A stretch of 64,000 nt of DNA from Paramacrobiotus metropolitanus. Lineage: Eukaryota > Tardigrada > Eutardigrada > Parachela > Macrobiotidae. Of the stretch, positions 24,786 to 37,604 are shown piece after piece; positions within the stretch are counted from its first letter, which is position 1, and every line of letters starts with the position of its first letter. Location: assembly GCF_019649055.1 (NCBI RefSeq), contig NW_026570242.1:930001-994000 (forward strand). The letters are read 5' to 3'. Position numbers and translations under genes: made by a program. The notes beneath the pieces were generated by a model. The model saw only the letters and a program-made list of their open reading frames with translations. It was not told the DNA's origin and did no database searches.

Positions 24786-25298
24786 ATGAGCAACTTATTG
24801 GCAGCTAGTCCGACCATGGGAGAAATCTCCACAGGACACATCGATGTGGAAATCGATAAAGCCGATCTTCCGATAGGTTTATACGCGTCTGAAAATTACC
24901 TGCAAACGTCACCAGATTTAAGAAGGCGCTCCGAACTGAATGTGACAACAGATACACTGATAAATTACGGTTCAATGGAACAAGAAAATCTCGCTATCGA
25001 AGGTGGCGAGCGGGTGCAGCGATACGAAAATGTAACCGTCAAAGAAAATAAGCACCCCAAAGGGCCTGAAGGTTACCAGAACTTTGGTATGCTGGCAGCG
25101 TCCTCATTTGATAAAGGGACATTAGAGGAATCGGTTATGCAGGAACACGCCTCCGAAGTACCACTGGACAAAAAACGAAACTATCAGCAGATGACGGAGA
25201 GAACAAGTAATTTTGTCCCGGAAGACAGTGAGAAACCGCGAAACCTAACCACTGACGAACCTCTTTTGCCCACCAGACGATCAGTGCAGCATCTCTAA
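24786..25298 (+). CDS. Uncharacterised 170-aa acidic protein
   Basis: Single uninterrupted frame from an ATG preceded by AAATAAAATT. The product is rich in Glu, Asn, Ser and Thr, with no signal peptide, membrane span, Cys clusters or strong coiled coil. It starts MSNLLAASPTMGEISTGHID and ends LLPTRRSVQHL. Composition suggests a disordered protein. No family recognised; it may be one exon of a larger gene, although both ends look complete. Confidence 0.45.
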   Translation: MSNLLAASPTMGEISTGHIDVEIDKADLPIGLYASENYLQTSPDLRRRSELNVTTDTLINYGSMEQENLAIEGGERVQRYENVTVKENKHPKGPEGYQNFGMLAASSFDKGTLEESVMQEHASEVPLDKKRNYQQMTERTSNFVPEDSEKPRNLTTDEPLLPTRRSVQHL

Positions 25299-25502
25299 TC
25301 GAACTCGACAAACAACCTTTTGTCCATATATTTCACATTTTCGCTACCGTTTACGCTACTCGTGATTTTGTCGGTGCCCATGCCCTTTTCCAATTTTTTT
25401 TTAAAATTTTGTGAACACTAAGGCTTGTTTATGTACCGTAAGGATTGGTACCGGCTGTTGTGCATTTTCAGAACAATATTTCTTTAATTTGTTGCGCTTA
25501 TG

Positions 25503-28500
25503 TCATGCGACTCGATGATGCGGATTGCGCGTAATGTATTGCATATCTTCGAGCGGCACCCATTCAAGGTTAGCTGAGGCTTCGACTGGAAGAGGGTACA
25601 AATCCTGCCTCATGCGTTCTTTCATCTCTTCTGTTACATTTCGCCGGTGCATCTTTCGTATAGCCACGGCACCTTGCGAACGGTCTAAAATGATGGTACC
25701 GCTCAGGCGTTCCAGATTGAGGCCGCAGCATTCGTAAAATCTATTCGTCTCCGGAAGGACCTGCCGTAATGTATCGAAAACTGGCAGACAAAAATCCCGT
25801 AAAAACTCCACCTACAAAATAAGAGAAAAATTTTTGTGTGAAATATTGCAATCGACAGGTATAGTACTTAATAGATGTTCGCTAAGTACAGTATGTATAT
25901 TTATTACCTCTAACCGGTGCAGCTCAAGTGGGTCGTCTGGCAAATCCCAACGTTGACAAAATTCGGCTCCATTATCTTGAAATTCGCCGGTAATGCTATA
26001 ATATTCTTCCAGTGCGCACTGAACAATTTCTTGATACAGCTCAAAAGAGCGACAAACAAAGTGCAGGGAGGCGGCGGCTACAATAAACTCTTTTAGGTGT
26101 TGCCGGAAATCGGGATTCTTAAAATTGGGCAGTCCAAATTTGATGCTGCTCCGCAGTGCAGCACTCCGTAGAAGTAAACCTGGTAACTGTGTCGCACTGA
26201 CGCAAGACCTGCTGTTTTCCAACAGTTTTCGCCATCGCTTGTCTTTATAATTCGAAAAAATGTTTGTTGACGGGTTCTGCAAATATCGTTTCTTTCATTA
26301 CAGGGTTTACGCTAAAATTCGTGAACCAGAAATTCTTACCCACAATACAACTGACGGGTAATAAACGGAGTTGTTATTCGGTGTCGTAGTCCCGAATACA
26401 TACATCAAACCTCTGGCCGGATCGCATCCTTCCGTCAATGTGGCATTGTACCAAAAATGATCGACACCGTGGCATAAAGCCGCCACGAGCATTGTCAACT
26501 TCTCATCGTCGCTGAAAAGGTCACCGGTTTGTTGTACAATGGCATACACCGATTGCAGCGTTGCAAAAGCATTCTTCCAATCTTTGAATCGCGTACGAAA
26601 ATGAGCGTTGCGGATCGTCTCGATGAAGTCAAACACCATCTTCACTTTAACACTCGACTCCGTCAACATATCAAAAATGAAGGTCATGGAAAGGCTAACG
26701 CTGTCGCTCAGATGATCAATAAAGAAAAACGTTGGCTCAAGCATATCGCGAGTGATTTCAGCAAACGGTGGCGGCGGCTTGATCACGTCTACGGGCATCC
26801 ATGCCCTTTCGGTGCGGTGATATTGCCGTTTTCTGGCGTAAGCCAGTTTCGACCGTTGTAAGTTAATAAGATGTTCGTGTTTATTGGCATGAAAACGATA
26901 CCATGCAAGCAAAATGCCGACAGCTGGAAACACGCTGTTTAAATGTAACATATCAATGTCCTGATCCGAAAAGCTGGAAGAACTCCTCTTATTCAGTACC
27001 TCCACCATTCCGTACGGCTCATTGTTAATAACGAATGGAACACAGACTTGAGACTCAGTCTTGTTAGAGAGAATGCGGTCAATTTCGGAGAAGAAGTGTT
27101 TATTGTCCTGTGTGGCAACTGACGCATAGGTCCGACGGTGGCGAAAAGTACAGCCAACAATTCCGCGATCGACTGACATTCTACAACATACAACTATACA
27201 TAAATCAAGCATGCATAGATACAAATATAGATATTTGAATGAAGCGGTAGTGTCTGGTTAATACTGTGATAATTATGAATCGAAATAGAGTATACAAACT
27301 GTAAATCAACAGGCCCGATGTCTGTACTCTAGCTGCATTACTCGAGATTCATGATTATTATCATTAAAAGTATTTCGACGACTTACCGAATATCATATCC
27401 TCGGCGGTAAGATGGGCGACCGCTGATTGGATCGATCAGACCCGTACCCAGATGAAAAGGAACCAAATGTCGCTCCGCCCGCAAAGACTCCGTCAGAGTA
27501 TTAACTAGAAATGAGCTCGATCGGTCGGCATCAGTCAAAATTTTCACCAACATTAAGGTATGGTGGAGAAATTCCTCGGTAGAGGCTTCCTTGAGCTGCA
27601 GTATTGACTGCATTTCTCTTCTCATTTTTTCCTGCACTTTCCGCTCCTCGTTACGAACACCGGTAAAATAACGGTACCGCGTCAAAAAGGAAACATAAGT
27701 GAATATCGCTTCACATTCGTTTTCCGAAAACACTGGTTTGTTTGAATTCCTGATGAACCCCAGAATACCGATAATACGACCATCATGGATGCCGACGGGT
27801 ATCAACATTGCAGAGTGAGCATTCTCGGAAATATTTGGTAGAAACCGACATCCTAATGCCAGATACGACTGCAAGTTTACAACGCGCCGCCAGGTTTGAT
27901 CGATCAGTGTGCGACAAAGTATATCACTCTCCACACGGTAATCCAAAACCAACTCGAACATATTTGGATCTTTTGTGAGAGTTCCTCTGCGCAACATGCT
28001 GAAATTCAAGTGCGATTTAGACGCAGGAAGATTGGAGCTAGGGACCGTATGCAGAGCATTTGCCGCCGATAGGAGACCGTGGGAGTTTCTGTCCGACATC
28101 TACGATTTCCGAACTGTATGTGCAAAAGCAAATAAATGACCCCCGACAACAGAATGCATGACGCACGACATACGGCTTAAAACTCACGTCTAAAGTGGAG
28201 TGTTCTGTCCTCATGGCATGCAGCGGTTCCAACCCATACTGTAGACTGTCAGGAATCGCGCGGACATAACTGGGCGACGGTCTTCTGGGTGGATATTGCT
28301 CCAGCGTAACCAGCGGTCCATCAATTTTTTTAACAGTGTAAAACACGACGGTGTCGGCAAAGAGAACATCTTTCTGCTTTTTAGCATAATTGAATATTTC
28401 TTTATTTAACTCGGATAAGTTTTCGATGGAGAAGTCCTTATCATCGTTCCATACAGGCGGCGTTGTGACCATCACACTGTGTGGAGGAAGATCGTAAATG

Positions 28501-29453
28501 TACTTGGAATCTTCGTGCCTCAGTGAAAGTTTGTGATGTCCTTCTGCTTCTTTACCTCCTGCTTTATGTTCAAAATGTCGCACGGATCCAACTTTGTACT
28601 GAAGAGTGTCGTCTTTGTGTGGCTTGTTCTTGATAGCAAACAATGGCGGAGGCAATTTGCGACGGGCTTTTTTTAAATGCAGCATGTGAAAAGCATCTCT
28701 AGCAGCAAAAACACCTGTTGTTTTAACATACTCTTTAACGAACTTTTTGTTGGCTAAGATTTCCTTTTCAATAAGCTTAGGATGCGTGCAAAACCAGAGA
28801 GGATCCTGCTGCGTCGTTTGTTGTAGGAGATCAACGGTCTGGCTTCGACAAGCATGCTCATAATTGCCGAGGTACATTTGATGGCGCAGATAGCTTGGAT
28901 AATTATTGGCCGTCGTGTGACAGTTTTCGTTCTCTTTTTCTTGGATAATCCGCACAAAACTGTCATCCGAGGCTAGTTCTTGCACAGAATCTGGTAAATA
29001 ATGATCGTAATTCCCGCTCTCCATTCCAGACAGCAACTGATAAAACTTGAAGTCAACCGGACATTTCGCATTTTCCGTCTGGAGGCGTAAGTCTTTCCAA
29101 GCTTGTGTGAGGTATACTTTCGGTGTCTTGAATACAGTCTGCGTTGACTGATCCGTTTTTGTGGGTCTCGACACTTCCTGCTCGATGTCTTTAACTTTTT
29201 GTTGTGATACCTTTTCTCCGGATACTTTTGCACGTCGCTTATCATGTTCGACAGGAATAACGGAATCTGCAGTGTTTGCTGGAGGAACAGTGGTCGATAC
29301 TTCGAGAAATGACGGAATTTCTTCGGTATTTCTAGCATCCTGATGATGGTCTTGGACACTTTGAATATTTTCAGAATCAGCAGTCGGTTCCTCGAAAGTT
29401 GTTATCGATCGTTTAAAGTTGTTATCGATCGGTTGTCCTTGATTTTCATCCAT
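25503..29453 (-). CDS. GAF-GAF cyclic-nucleotide phosphodiesterase of the PDE5/6/11 type, probably catalytically dead
   Basis: Exons 29453-28188, 28099-27387, 27180-26340, 26276-25908 and 25811-25503 join in phase to 1165 residues. About 380 N-terminal residues are unlike known families. Two GAF domains follow (end of exon 1 through exon 2, then exon 3 with VPFVINNEPYGMVEVLNKRS, a partial NKxnF motif), then the PDE helical domain. In the catalytic core, PDE5 YHNWRHAF reads FKDWKNAF, SHDLDH reads CHGVDH, TACDLS reads AAASLH, and the purine-clamp Gln before VGF is Glu. By PDE5 numbering H613, H617, D654, D764 and Q817 are replaced and only H653 is kept, so both metal sites should be lost. It may be a cGMP-binding regulator or scaffold. 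An alternative Met lies at 29495. Confidence 0.8.
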
Positions 29454-29552
29454 TTGTGGATACCGCAGTAAATGTGAAAATTTATAAATAATCACATGCA
29501 GGTTTTTTAGCCTTTAAAATATAATCAGACATTCGTAAGGTCAAAATCCAAA

Positions 29553-29765
29553 TCAACTGAACTCAAAAGCATCGCGAAAAACACCGCCCCTGTTCCATGG
29601 GAATTGGGATTGTCGAAGTATATTTTCATACCGACTGTAGATAGCCGCTGCAGTTTTAAGTTTTACAGGTATTTGCAATTCCGTTAAGTTTTTTGAGTTA
29701 TCAGTGCGCCTCACGATCATAATTTCTGAAGTACGCGTACGATCAGGTCCCAAAGCGGCAGCTGC
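29553..29765 (-). CDS. Orphan last exon of an unidentified gene
   Basis: After an acceptor (AAAGTGTTAG|) an open frame of 70 codons runs to a stop: start AAALGPDRTRTSEI, then NLTELQIPVKLKTAAAIYSR and end VFRDAFEFS. The composition looks like real protein, but no upstream exon could be joined in phase, and splicing from the dynamin gene would need a different phase. Confidence 0.3.
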   Translation of the reverse strand, partial: AAAALGPDRTRTSEIMIVRRTDNSKNLTELQIPVKLKTAAAIYSRYENILRQSQFPWNRGGVFRDAFEFS

Positions 29766-30423
29766 CTAACACTTTAATAATAAGAATCCGTGATCTAACT
29801 ACAGAATACATACAGATACTTAGTGCTTACTGATTACGAATTCGCAGTTTAGGCTGCGAGTACATACAGCAACTCAATTACGCATTCAACTGGTGCCGGG
29901 AATTTAACATTGGTGGTGCTCTTCCGCTAGCTGTACAGTACTTATACCGTTTACGCAAGGATGCAGTAACGATGTACTATACTTAGTACACTATGCTTAC
30001 TATGTACTATACTATGCTAAATATATATTGGGATGTACTATATTATGCTATTATGCTTAATATTAGTACTATATTATTAAGAGTCGTGCGTGATCCTTCC
30101 ACCTTTTTAATTGCAACAGTGTTTTACAAGAATGCCAACAAACAGCTGATAATCCAGCGTTAAATTTTTGTAATTGTCCTCACATTCAATTCAGCCCGAT
30201 GCATTGCATTAGTGAAACTGAACCTGAAAGTTACCAGTAATATGATGCACATTGCCACTGCATTCGTAGGATTGCAATACGCGGATCGGCGTTAACCTTA
30301 ACAATTGGCAGCAATAAAGATCATCAAGCTGTTAAGATGGGCTTACAGATTTGCGAAGACCATATAAACAAAACTTATGGCAGGCCCTGCAGATCAAGCA
30401 GATAAATCAATTAAGTACAAATA
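29766..30423. other. Intergenic or intronic stretch with simple repeats
   Basis: About 650 bp holding repeated TATACT/ATGCTTA words around 29960-30080. No exon recognised apart from the possibility that the orphan exon's upstream part lies here. Confidence 0.35.
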
Positions 30424-33400
30424 TTACGGGCCTGCTTTCGGCCGCGGTGTCATCGGCGTTGGTAACCTCACAGCCGCTTTTTCCCGATCTCCAAAGGCAA
30501 TTGCCAGCATTGGCCCATCGTTAGCTCCGCTATCCGGCGTCTTCTTACTGGGTAATGGTACTGTTAAAGATCCTCGAACCGGCACGGGCGGGGCTCGGCT
30601 CAAAGCATTACCCACCGAATTACCTTGGCCGCATGCCAATTTCCCCAAATCCACTGTTCCGGACATTTCCACAGAGACACCCCGTTTCGATGCATCGATG
30701 CTGACAGTCGGGACAGACGGAGTAGACAGAGCTTTACTAACCAATATCCAGTTACTGTCGACTGGGGGTGGGATAGGCGTGCTGACAGTTTCCACTACCA
30801 CGTCTCCGATGATTTTTAGCGCGTCTTTACAGGCTTGATGCATGGCCAGGGCAGATTGGCGTCGCGTCACCGCGTCTTGGGACTCTTCCATCAAACCTTC
30901 TTGATCGGTGCTACCATACAGTTTTGGAAGCAATTCAGAATGGATAAATCGTTTCATTTCACTTATCAGGAGGTGGACAATGGTTTTCGGGATGATATCA
31001 CGCACGTTCTTACTGACAATGCGCATGTATGATTCCACCAGGTTTCGAATTGTCTCGACTTGTCGCTCGAGTTGAGGGTCTGCTGGGTCTGCATCTGAAG
31101 CATTGCTCTGTGTAATAAAAGATGGGTAAATAATAAAATTTATTATCAAAGCCAAAAGAATATCCATGATCACACTGATGGGGTTAGGGAATATGCCCAG
31201 AAAACTAAAAAAAGAGACCAAAGAAGTTCATCTCATCTTACTGTGCTTGTTTTAAATTTATCGTCGACTTTTGTAGGGTTAATTCCCACTCGGATAAATG
31301 CGGCCCTCCAGCCGTCCATCTCGTCCGGGTTTGCACAAGACAGTTCGAGTTGTTTGTGACCTTTGTAAACATTCCGTCCATCAGGATGGTATAGGGCGAC
31401 TACCGGTCTCCTTGATAAAAATCCTGCGTCCAAGTCAAAATACCTCAAACCTTCCACCGGCAGTATAAATTTTCGTTCGATTTCACTCATATCGTTGAAC
31501 CAAGTCAGATCCTCATGGGTAAGAACAAACCACTGTTCTTTGTTGCCTCGCATAAACCCTCCGGTCTTCTGTACAGCGAGATAACCTTTTCGCAGTACTT
31601 GATTCCCAGGCGTTGACTGCACCTAAGCACAACGCTCTTCTTGTATGGAAGCAAATGGATAATGTGCGACAATGAGATGCCTTATGTTGCATACCTTATG
31701 TTGCGAGGCTGAGGCACGTGGCGCAGCGCCTTGAAACCCTACGAAATCGTCATGGTTTGTGTTCATATAGGCGAGCTCAATGTCGATTATCAGTTTGATT
31801 TGCTCTTTCGTGATTCTCTCGCGATCGCGAGCATGCGTAGCAATCAGCCGTTCTATTTCCTCTTTGAGCCGCGGAAACGGATCCAGACGGTTGCTGATTT
31901 GGTGAATAGCCTTTGCCAACTCGATTATTACCATATCGACACAACGCAGTGACGGCTCCTTCAGCTTGACAATCTGAGTTTTAACGATCGTCTCAAAGGC
32001 TTTGTCTGGTGTGAACAGCCCAACCCGAACTCCATGAATGTTTCTGATAGCCACAGCAATTTCCCGTCGCAATTCCGTGTCAGCAAATCCAGTTTTTAAT
32101 AATTCGTACGGAAACCGCTCATGGAAGATGCGATTTATCCGAGCGCCACCACTAAGTTCGTTGGTGTTAACATCGTAGGTGCCAACCGTGGCACCTTCTA
32201 TGCAACGTTCAAATTCATTTGCAAATTGCTGCACCAATAGCAGCATGACCTTTGTCCTCCGCGACGTATCGCCTGGAGCCAGCAGTTTGTAGTCCTGAAT
32301 TTCTTTTTCCATGGCGTTTATTTGGCGGTGAATTTTTTCTCGCACGGCAGGTAATACGTCACGAATGTGGTTGACGAGCTGCTGATTTAAAACTTGCTGG
32401 AGAAATGGTGTGCCCATTCGGTCTGCCATGTGTCTGAAAGGCAGAGCATTGCAGCAACTGCTTCATATTGACTGGAATAAGCTCAGTGTACGGTAAGCAT
32501 CAAAACGGCCACCACTCACCCTGCCCCTCCCATGTTTTGAAAGTGATTCAAAGTAAATTTCGGCGTAAACAATGTACAGTAAGCGCAAAGTATACTCGAA
32601 GCGCCCCGATTAATGAGTGCTCGTTTGAAGGGTTGTCTCACTGGCCGATTTGAGCCTAACGATAAGTTTAATTACGTAATAATAATAATGTTCTCGGGTG
32701 ACCGAATTCGAGCTGTACCTCCCAACATTCAAAATCTTCACCGGTATGCAGGGTGGCCCAGAAAGAAGATGCGTTCGCTCTCCAGAGCTTCTTGGATATT
32801 TTTATTCGACTCGACATCTCTCTGGCTACGACTGACCACTCCAACATAACCTCGCCGAAGCGGCAAGAGACGGTTTTCCAAGATTTCTCTAGCGTCAGTT
32901 CCCTCGTCCATTAGATCGAGTTTGGTGATGACCCCGATGGTCCGCACACCCATCGGATCAACTTCCTTGGCGATCTTTAAAGCATCGGATGTGGCCAGAT
33001 CAGAGTTTGCGGGCGATACAGCGAGAATTAAACAGTTTTCCTGACGGACAAACTGAAGAACCATGTCCCGAATTTGTTTCTCAATATCCCGTGGCTGATC
33101 TCCTACTGGAACTTTAGTCATTCCAGGGAGATCAATCAAAGTCAGGTTCAAAACTGCGAAAGGCAAAAAAATGCGTTACATTCACTGGTTATGCTGGTTT
33201 CGTTTGAAATCTATTTGGTACAGTACTCAAAACTTTAGTACAGCTGCGAAATGTTCCACTGCCTGTTAAGCGAAACACATGGGCTATGTATGATAAGTTT
33301 CGGAAGAAACGCGGGAATTACCATGTGGCGAATAAATCCGCAAATGGATAGGTACAGGTGAAATATTTTTTGTATGACCAAGTAATCTGTCGGTTTCGCG

Positions 33401-33721
33401 TTCGATTTCACGCCGTACTTCACTGAAGTCTGTGAACTGTTTTCCTTTTAAGTGTAAGAACTCTGCGCACTCGACATCGTTAGTGACCAGCTGCAGTATG
33501 ACTGGCCGTCGGGTCACGACACCAGATCCCCTAGGCAAGAAATCCCGTCCCACGAAGCTCTCAAGAACACTGCTTTTTCCAGCACTTTGCCCTCCAATAA
33601 CAGCAATTTGGGGCAAATCAAGAGCCACGGGAATGAGCAACTGGGCAAAAGCATGTTGTAACTTGTTAACCATCGGAATTAGCTTTTCCATTCCAGGATT
33701 GCCCGGGATAATGTTAGTCAT
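30424..33721 (-). CDS. DNM-like: Classical dynamin GTPase
   Basis: Exons 33721-33322, 33153-32742, 32433-31695, 31622-31242 and 31107-30424 give 871 residues with every domain of a classical dynamin. GTPase: P-loop [12 protein letters not shown], switch Thr in [24 protein letters not shown]. Middle/stalk: [19 protein letters not shown] onward. PH domain: [20 protein letters not shown] to [10 protein letters not shown]. GTPase effector domain: [20 protein letters not shown]. Short Pro-rich tail with APPVPVRG and MTPRPKAGP. It drives scission of clathrin-coated and other vesicles at the plasma membrane. The start was taken at the Met before [15 protein letters not shown] because the frame upstream of it looks like 5' UTR. 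No key residue is missing. Confidence 0.95.
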
Positions 33722-34319
33722 TTTCTCGGGCAAAAAAACTTCAGCTACTAAGATAAATACCAAAATCTGCTATGTGAAAGCCTTGTGCTAAGTAAGCAGC
33801 TTTGTTCAAACAAATTATATGCATCCAATAAGAGAAGTTGACGCACGACGGCGTTTGTGAGTACTGTAATAAATTTCAGGATGATCGAGTCAAACCTGGC
33901 AACGGTGTCGAACACCTTGTTTAACTGAGAATTAACTACTGTATATTATAAGCATAAGTCATAAGAGTACAAACTATAGCAGAACGTAAGTGTAAAAGCA
34001 ACTTTAGTGCAATGATAGAATAATTTTCGATATTGCAGATTTCCTGTTTCTGGTTTACACGCCTGTAAAGCAGTTACGTATTAAATATAATATACATTCG
34101 CATTTGCCGCACAAGGGAGCACTGTAAAGTGCATAGTGCATACTCTGCATAGTGCATACAGTCCAAATATGATAGCGCAGTGATCTCAAGTGGTACACAC
34201 TTGAAGAAAAGTTCCTGCATAGAAGTACTGGCGTGTACGACGTTTCAGCTGCAGGACAAAAGGAGAATCTGACAAATAAAATTTAAAATTTAGTGCAATC
34301 ACAGACTTAAAAAATGCCA
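33722..34319. other. Intergenic stretch upstream of dynamin
   Basis: About 600 bp, AT-rich, holding the dynamin promoter. Short direct repeats TGCATAGTGCATAC occur near 34130-34160. No exon seen. Confidence 0.4.
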
Positions 34320-37300
34320 TTAAAATCTCATTATATCCTCTTTACAACTCGGATCAGTACAAGCAGCAGTACGAATATCCATTTCTAAACTGCAGTAAGA
34401 AATTGTGCTAAATAAATCGCTTTCCGGTGGTATAGGTAGCCTTGCAAGATCTTCCTTCAGTTTGTCAATCTTTCCGCATGCATCACTCTCCTCTTTCTTG
34501 GGTGGATAGCGACTGGCACATGCATCTTTCTCTTTAGCGGGCGCACATTTGTTTTTCTTAGGCTGATCAGCTGACTTGGGGCAAGCAGATTTGCATCCAT
34601 AGGCCACCTTCGGGCCACATTTTCCATCGCCTCCCCCTGCTGAGTCCACGCGGCAGCCGGCTGTGGGCCGGGGTGGAACCACCACGGGATGTTTACTAGC
34701 GTAGGCGCCACGTGGTGGTTTGATGTCGAATTCGTGCCATTTTTTGCCCTTCTGTATCATAACCTTATACCTGAAAGCACCATTCGTTAATAATGACGAC
34801 CAACGCTTAAAAACTCATGTACGGCAGCCAAGTAAATTAAGTACTGTATTACATTACAATATGTACCAGGTTACCAAGTTTAACTTATGTCCAGTATTAA
34901 TTCGCCAACATAACGTTTTGTAAACGCGTACCAATTAGCGTCAGCAACCAATTCATGGGCTTCGGATCTGTTCATCAGACAGGGATCTTCTCGTTCACAA
35001 CAAACCATCTCCTCAGCTGTCATATATGTCCATCTGACACAATTTAAAACCGCTCGAATATGATCTAAACGGTCTTCGGGGCGATAATTTATCCACAACC
35101 GAGCGGCTTCAAAAACTTCCAGTTCCGTCTAGAAAATGTCGGGCTGAATAAGCACAGCAAAATTTTAGAGGTTGATGTCAACGGAACGATGAATACCTAC
35201 CATAATAGGAATGTCCTCATGTGACAATAGGTTCAGCACCCAACGGACTTCCCAGTTCAGGAAGTGGCACCCGTTGACATGTTCAGAGAAGTTTGCCACA
35301 AACAATTTCCAAGTATAATCTGCCAGGCAGCCCATTTGTTTGCACAAAGCAAAGTCAATAACATTAGTTTGATTCGGTGGAGCAAACAGCTTATCGTGGT
35401 ATTCCTTCAGGACAACCGGTACATCCACAACGCCCAGTGCATTAGCAGCAGCCATGATACCCAAAATATTGTATATGTTCGCTTTCAGTTCTCCATAATA
35501 AAGGAAGTGTAAGACTGCGGCTACATCTGATCCATCTATTTCCTGTAAACATTTGTCATCAGTTAAAAAATATATTATATTGTTTCTAGGATTTAGTGCG
35601 AAATAGCGGCCACTAAGCACTGTATACACTGTGTTTTGTAAATTTGATTTCGACTTACGCACAAATCTAGAGACGGTTGATCTCGAAGAGGCTGTCCTTC
35701 GATCACTGGTATATCATAATTCGTGAAAGCTAAAAGATATTCTTTGTGGATCTTGTATATATGATCTCTTGAGGTTACGGTAACATCCGTAAAGAACTGG
35801 TCTTTTAAATCCGCGCTCAAATAAATCGCCAGTTTTTTTGAGTCTTGAAGCTGCTCTTCATCGTTCAAGTCTTCCTCAAGTGACATTAGTTCTACGTAAA
35901 AAAATACATGTTATCGATACCTCGATCCGGGTGCGCTTTGACCAGAAGCGTACAAGGGGTGATTAAGTACGCTTCAAAATTAAGTACGTTTCCGAACGCA
36001 TATTACGGAAAAATTCTAAAACGTTGTGTTTTGTGGCAAAGCATACCTTCTGCATCCATTTGACTAGGAGCCGAGCAGTCTTTTCCGCCCTTGGCCGATC
36101 CACAAGCTGCCTTTTTAATCAATGCCGGGTCCCCGGCTGTTTTCGTGATGGTAACCATCTGCGCCGGCCTGCATGCGACATTTTGTGGTTGGTTCATATC
36201 CTGTTCGAACACACTAGCGGCCAGTCTCATGGGTTCTTCGTTACCATGACCTTTGTGGCCTCCTTGCCATGCTATTATGTCGCACGGGTCCACCGGTGGG
36301 CCACAAGGACCGCAATTCCTGCTACCCTGTTTCTGTCCCCGCCCACCAGCCGTCATAGGACGCTGTCCATCGCGAACAGCAGTATTCAGTCTGCCTTGCG
36401 TGTTTTGAGTATCCACGCTTTTCCACGGCTTGCTTTGCTTTCCCTGCCCACATTCAACGGCTGGATCAGGTGGTGCACACGGATCACTGTTGGGAATGCA
36501 ACAGGTTCGACTAGGCGGTCCGAGATGCGCCAGATGTGCAACCGGTGGAAGACAGTCCGCGTTGTGATCTTCTAAGTATCCTGTCCGCTTGCACGACCGT
36601 CCCAATGGTCCACGCGGCTTTTCCGCATTTTTCTTGCATATCGTTTTCTCCCAAACAAGGCTGCCCAGGTCTGGTCGTGAATCGGCATTAGGTTCAGGTC
36701 CTGAACACGGCACTGGGGCTGGCGGCAGTCCACACGGTGTGCCATATTTACGCTCTGTTCGCGACAAATGGGTCGGGCTAGGTTTCTTTTTTACCACCTT
36801 AATTGACACTCCGCGTTTGGTTAATCTCGTCCGCGATGGTCCGTCGAAAACCGATTCACAGGGCGTGTCCTGGTCGAGAGAATTGCACAATGTTGAGGTT
36901 ATGCTGAGACCTTCCAGTCCGTCATCTTCTTTCAACATAGCCAACAGTTTCTGTGTATCGGTGGTCGCCAGTGAAACATTATCGCTCTGACGCGATCGGC
37001 CACCGCGTTCCGATCTGCTGAATGTCGTACTCGTTTGAAAAGAGTCATCAGTGCGCCGTGAAGAGTTCTCGTACGGTGGATTCCGTTTCGAATCACAATC
37101 TCGTTTGCTACAGTCTTTGTGGGTTTCTGTCATTTTCATACTGACCTGCCGTAACCCCACCAAACACGGTTCCACTCCCGTTGCTGTAGAGATGGCATCA
37201 ATGTTGTTTGTACGCAAACGACAACCGTCTCTGTCCGTTAGACCCTCCAGGCCGGTGGGTGACGGCGAATGACTGGCTGATGATATGGAACGACTAAAGG

Positions 37301-37604
37301 GGTCAACACCACAGTTGTTCTGCTTAACGTTAACACAGGTCCACAAATCGGTACGCGGTTGTAAGAAACGGTTTTCTGTCTCTTTGCAACGGCGACGTTG
37401 ACGGTTCTGTTTTTGTGCTTCCCGTGCCTGTTTTTGCAGTTCTTGACGGAAATCGTCCGCTTCGCATGGATCAATACAGGGATCGAGTGAGGTGGCCTCC
37501 GGAGGAATGACATCCGTTAGTTGCAAATTGTGCGCAGGAATCATGGGGGGCGGCGACAGCACGCCTGTCGATGGATATGGTTTCGGTCGGGTGTCCGCGG
37601 GCAT
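34320..37604 (-). CDS. BTB-BACK protein with Cys/Pro-rich N- and C-terminal regions
   Basis: Exons 37604-36047, 35891-35659, 35542-35201, 35128-34932 and 34770-34320 join in phase (first junction GCAGAAG|GTATGC ... TACGTAG|AACTA) to 926 residues. Residues 1-520 are disordered and unusually rich in Cys, Pro and Gly, with repeated DPC and CGP motifs (DPCIDPCEADD, CGPCGPPVDPCD). A short BTB fold follows (QFFTDVTVTSRDHIYKIHKE ... VLHFLYYGELK ... ANALGV), then a BACK-type helical domain (TELEVFEAARLWINYRPEDR, IRAVLNCVRWTYMT). The C-terminus is again Cys/Lys/Pro-rich, with no Kelch repeats. BTB-BACK proteins usually dimerise and bring substrates to Cullin-3 ligases; whether this one does is inference. 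The Cys-rich wings recall structural or sperm-sheath proteins. Confidence 0.72.

Noticed and set aside
36024-37272. Several plus-strand frames of 70-180 codons opposite the BTB-BACK gene.
   Set aside because: Antisense shadows of a Cys/Pro-rich coding exon; no independent signals.
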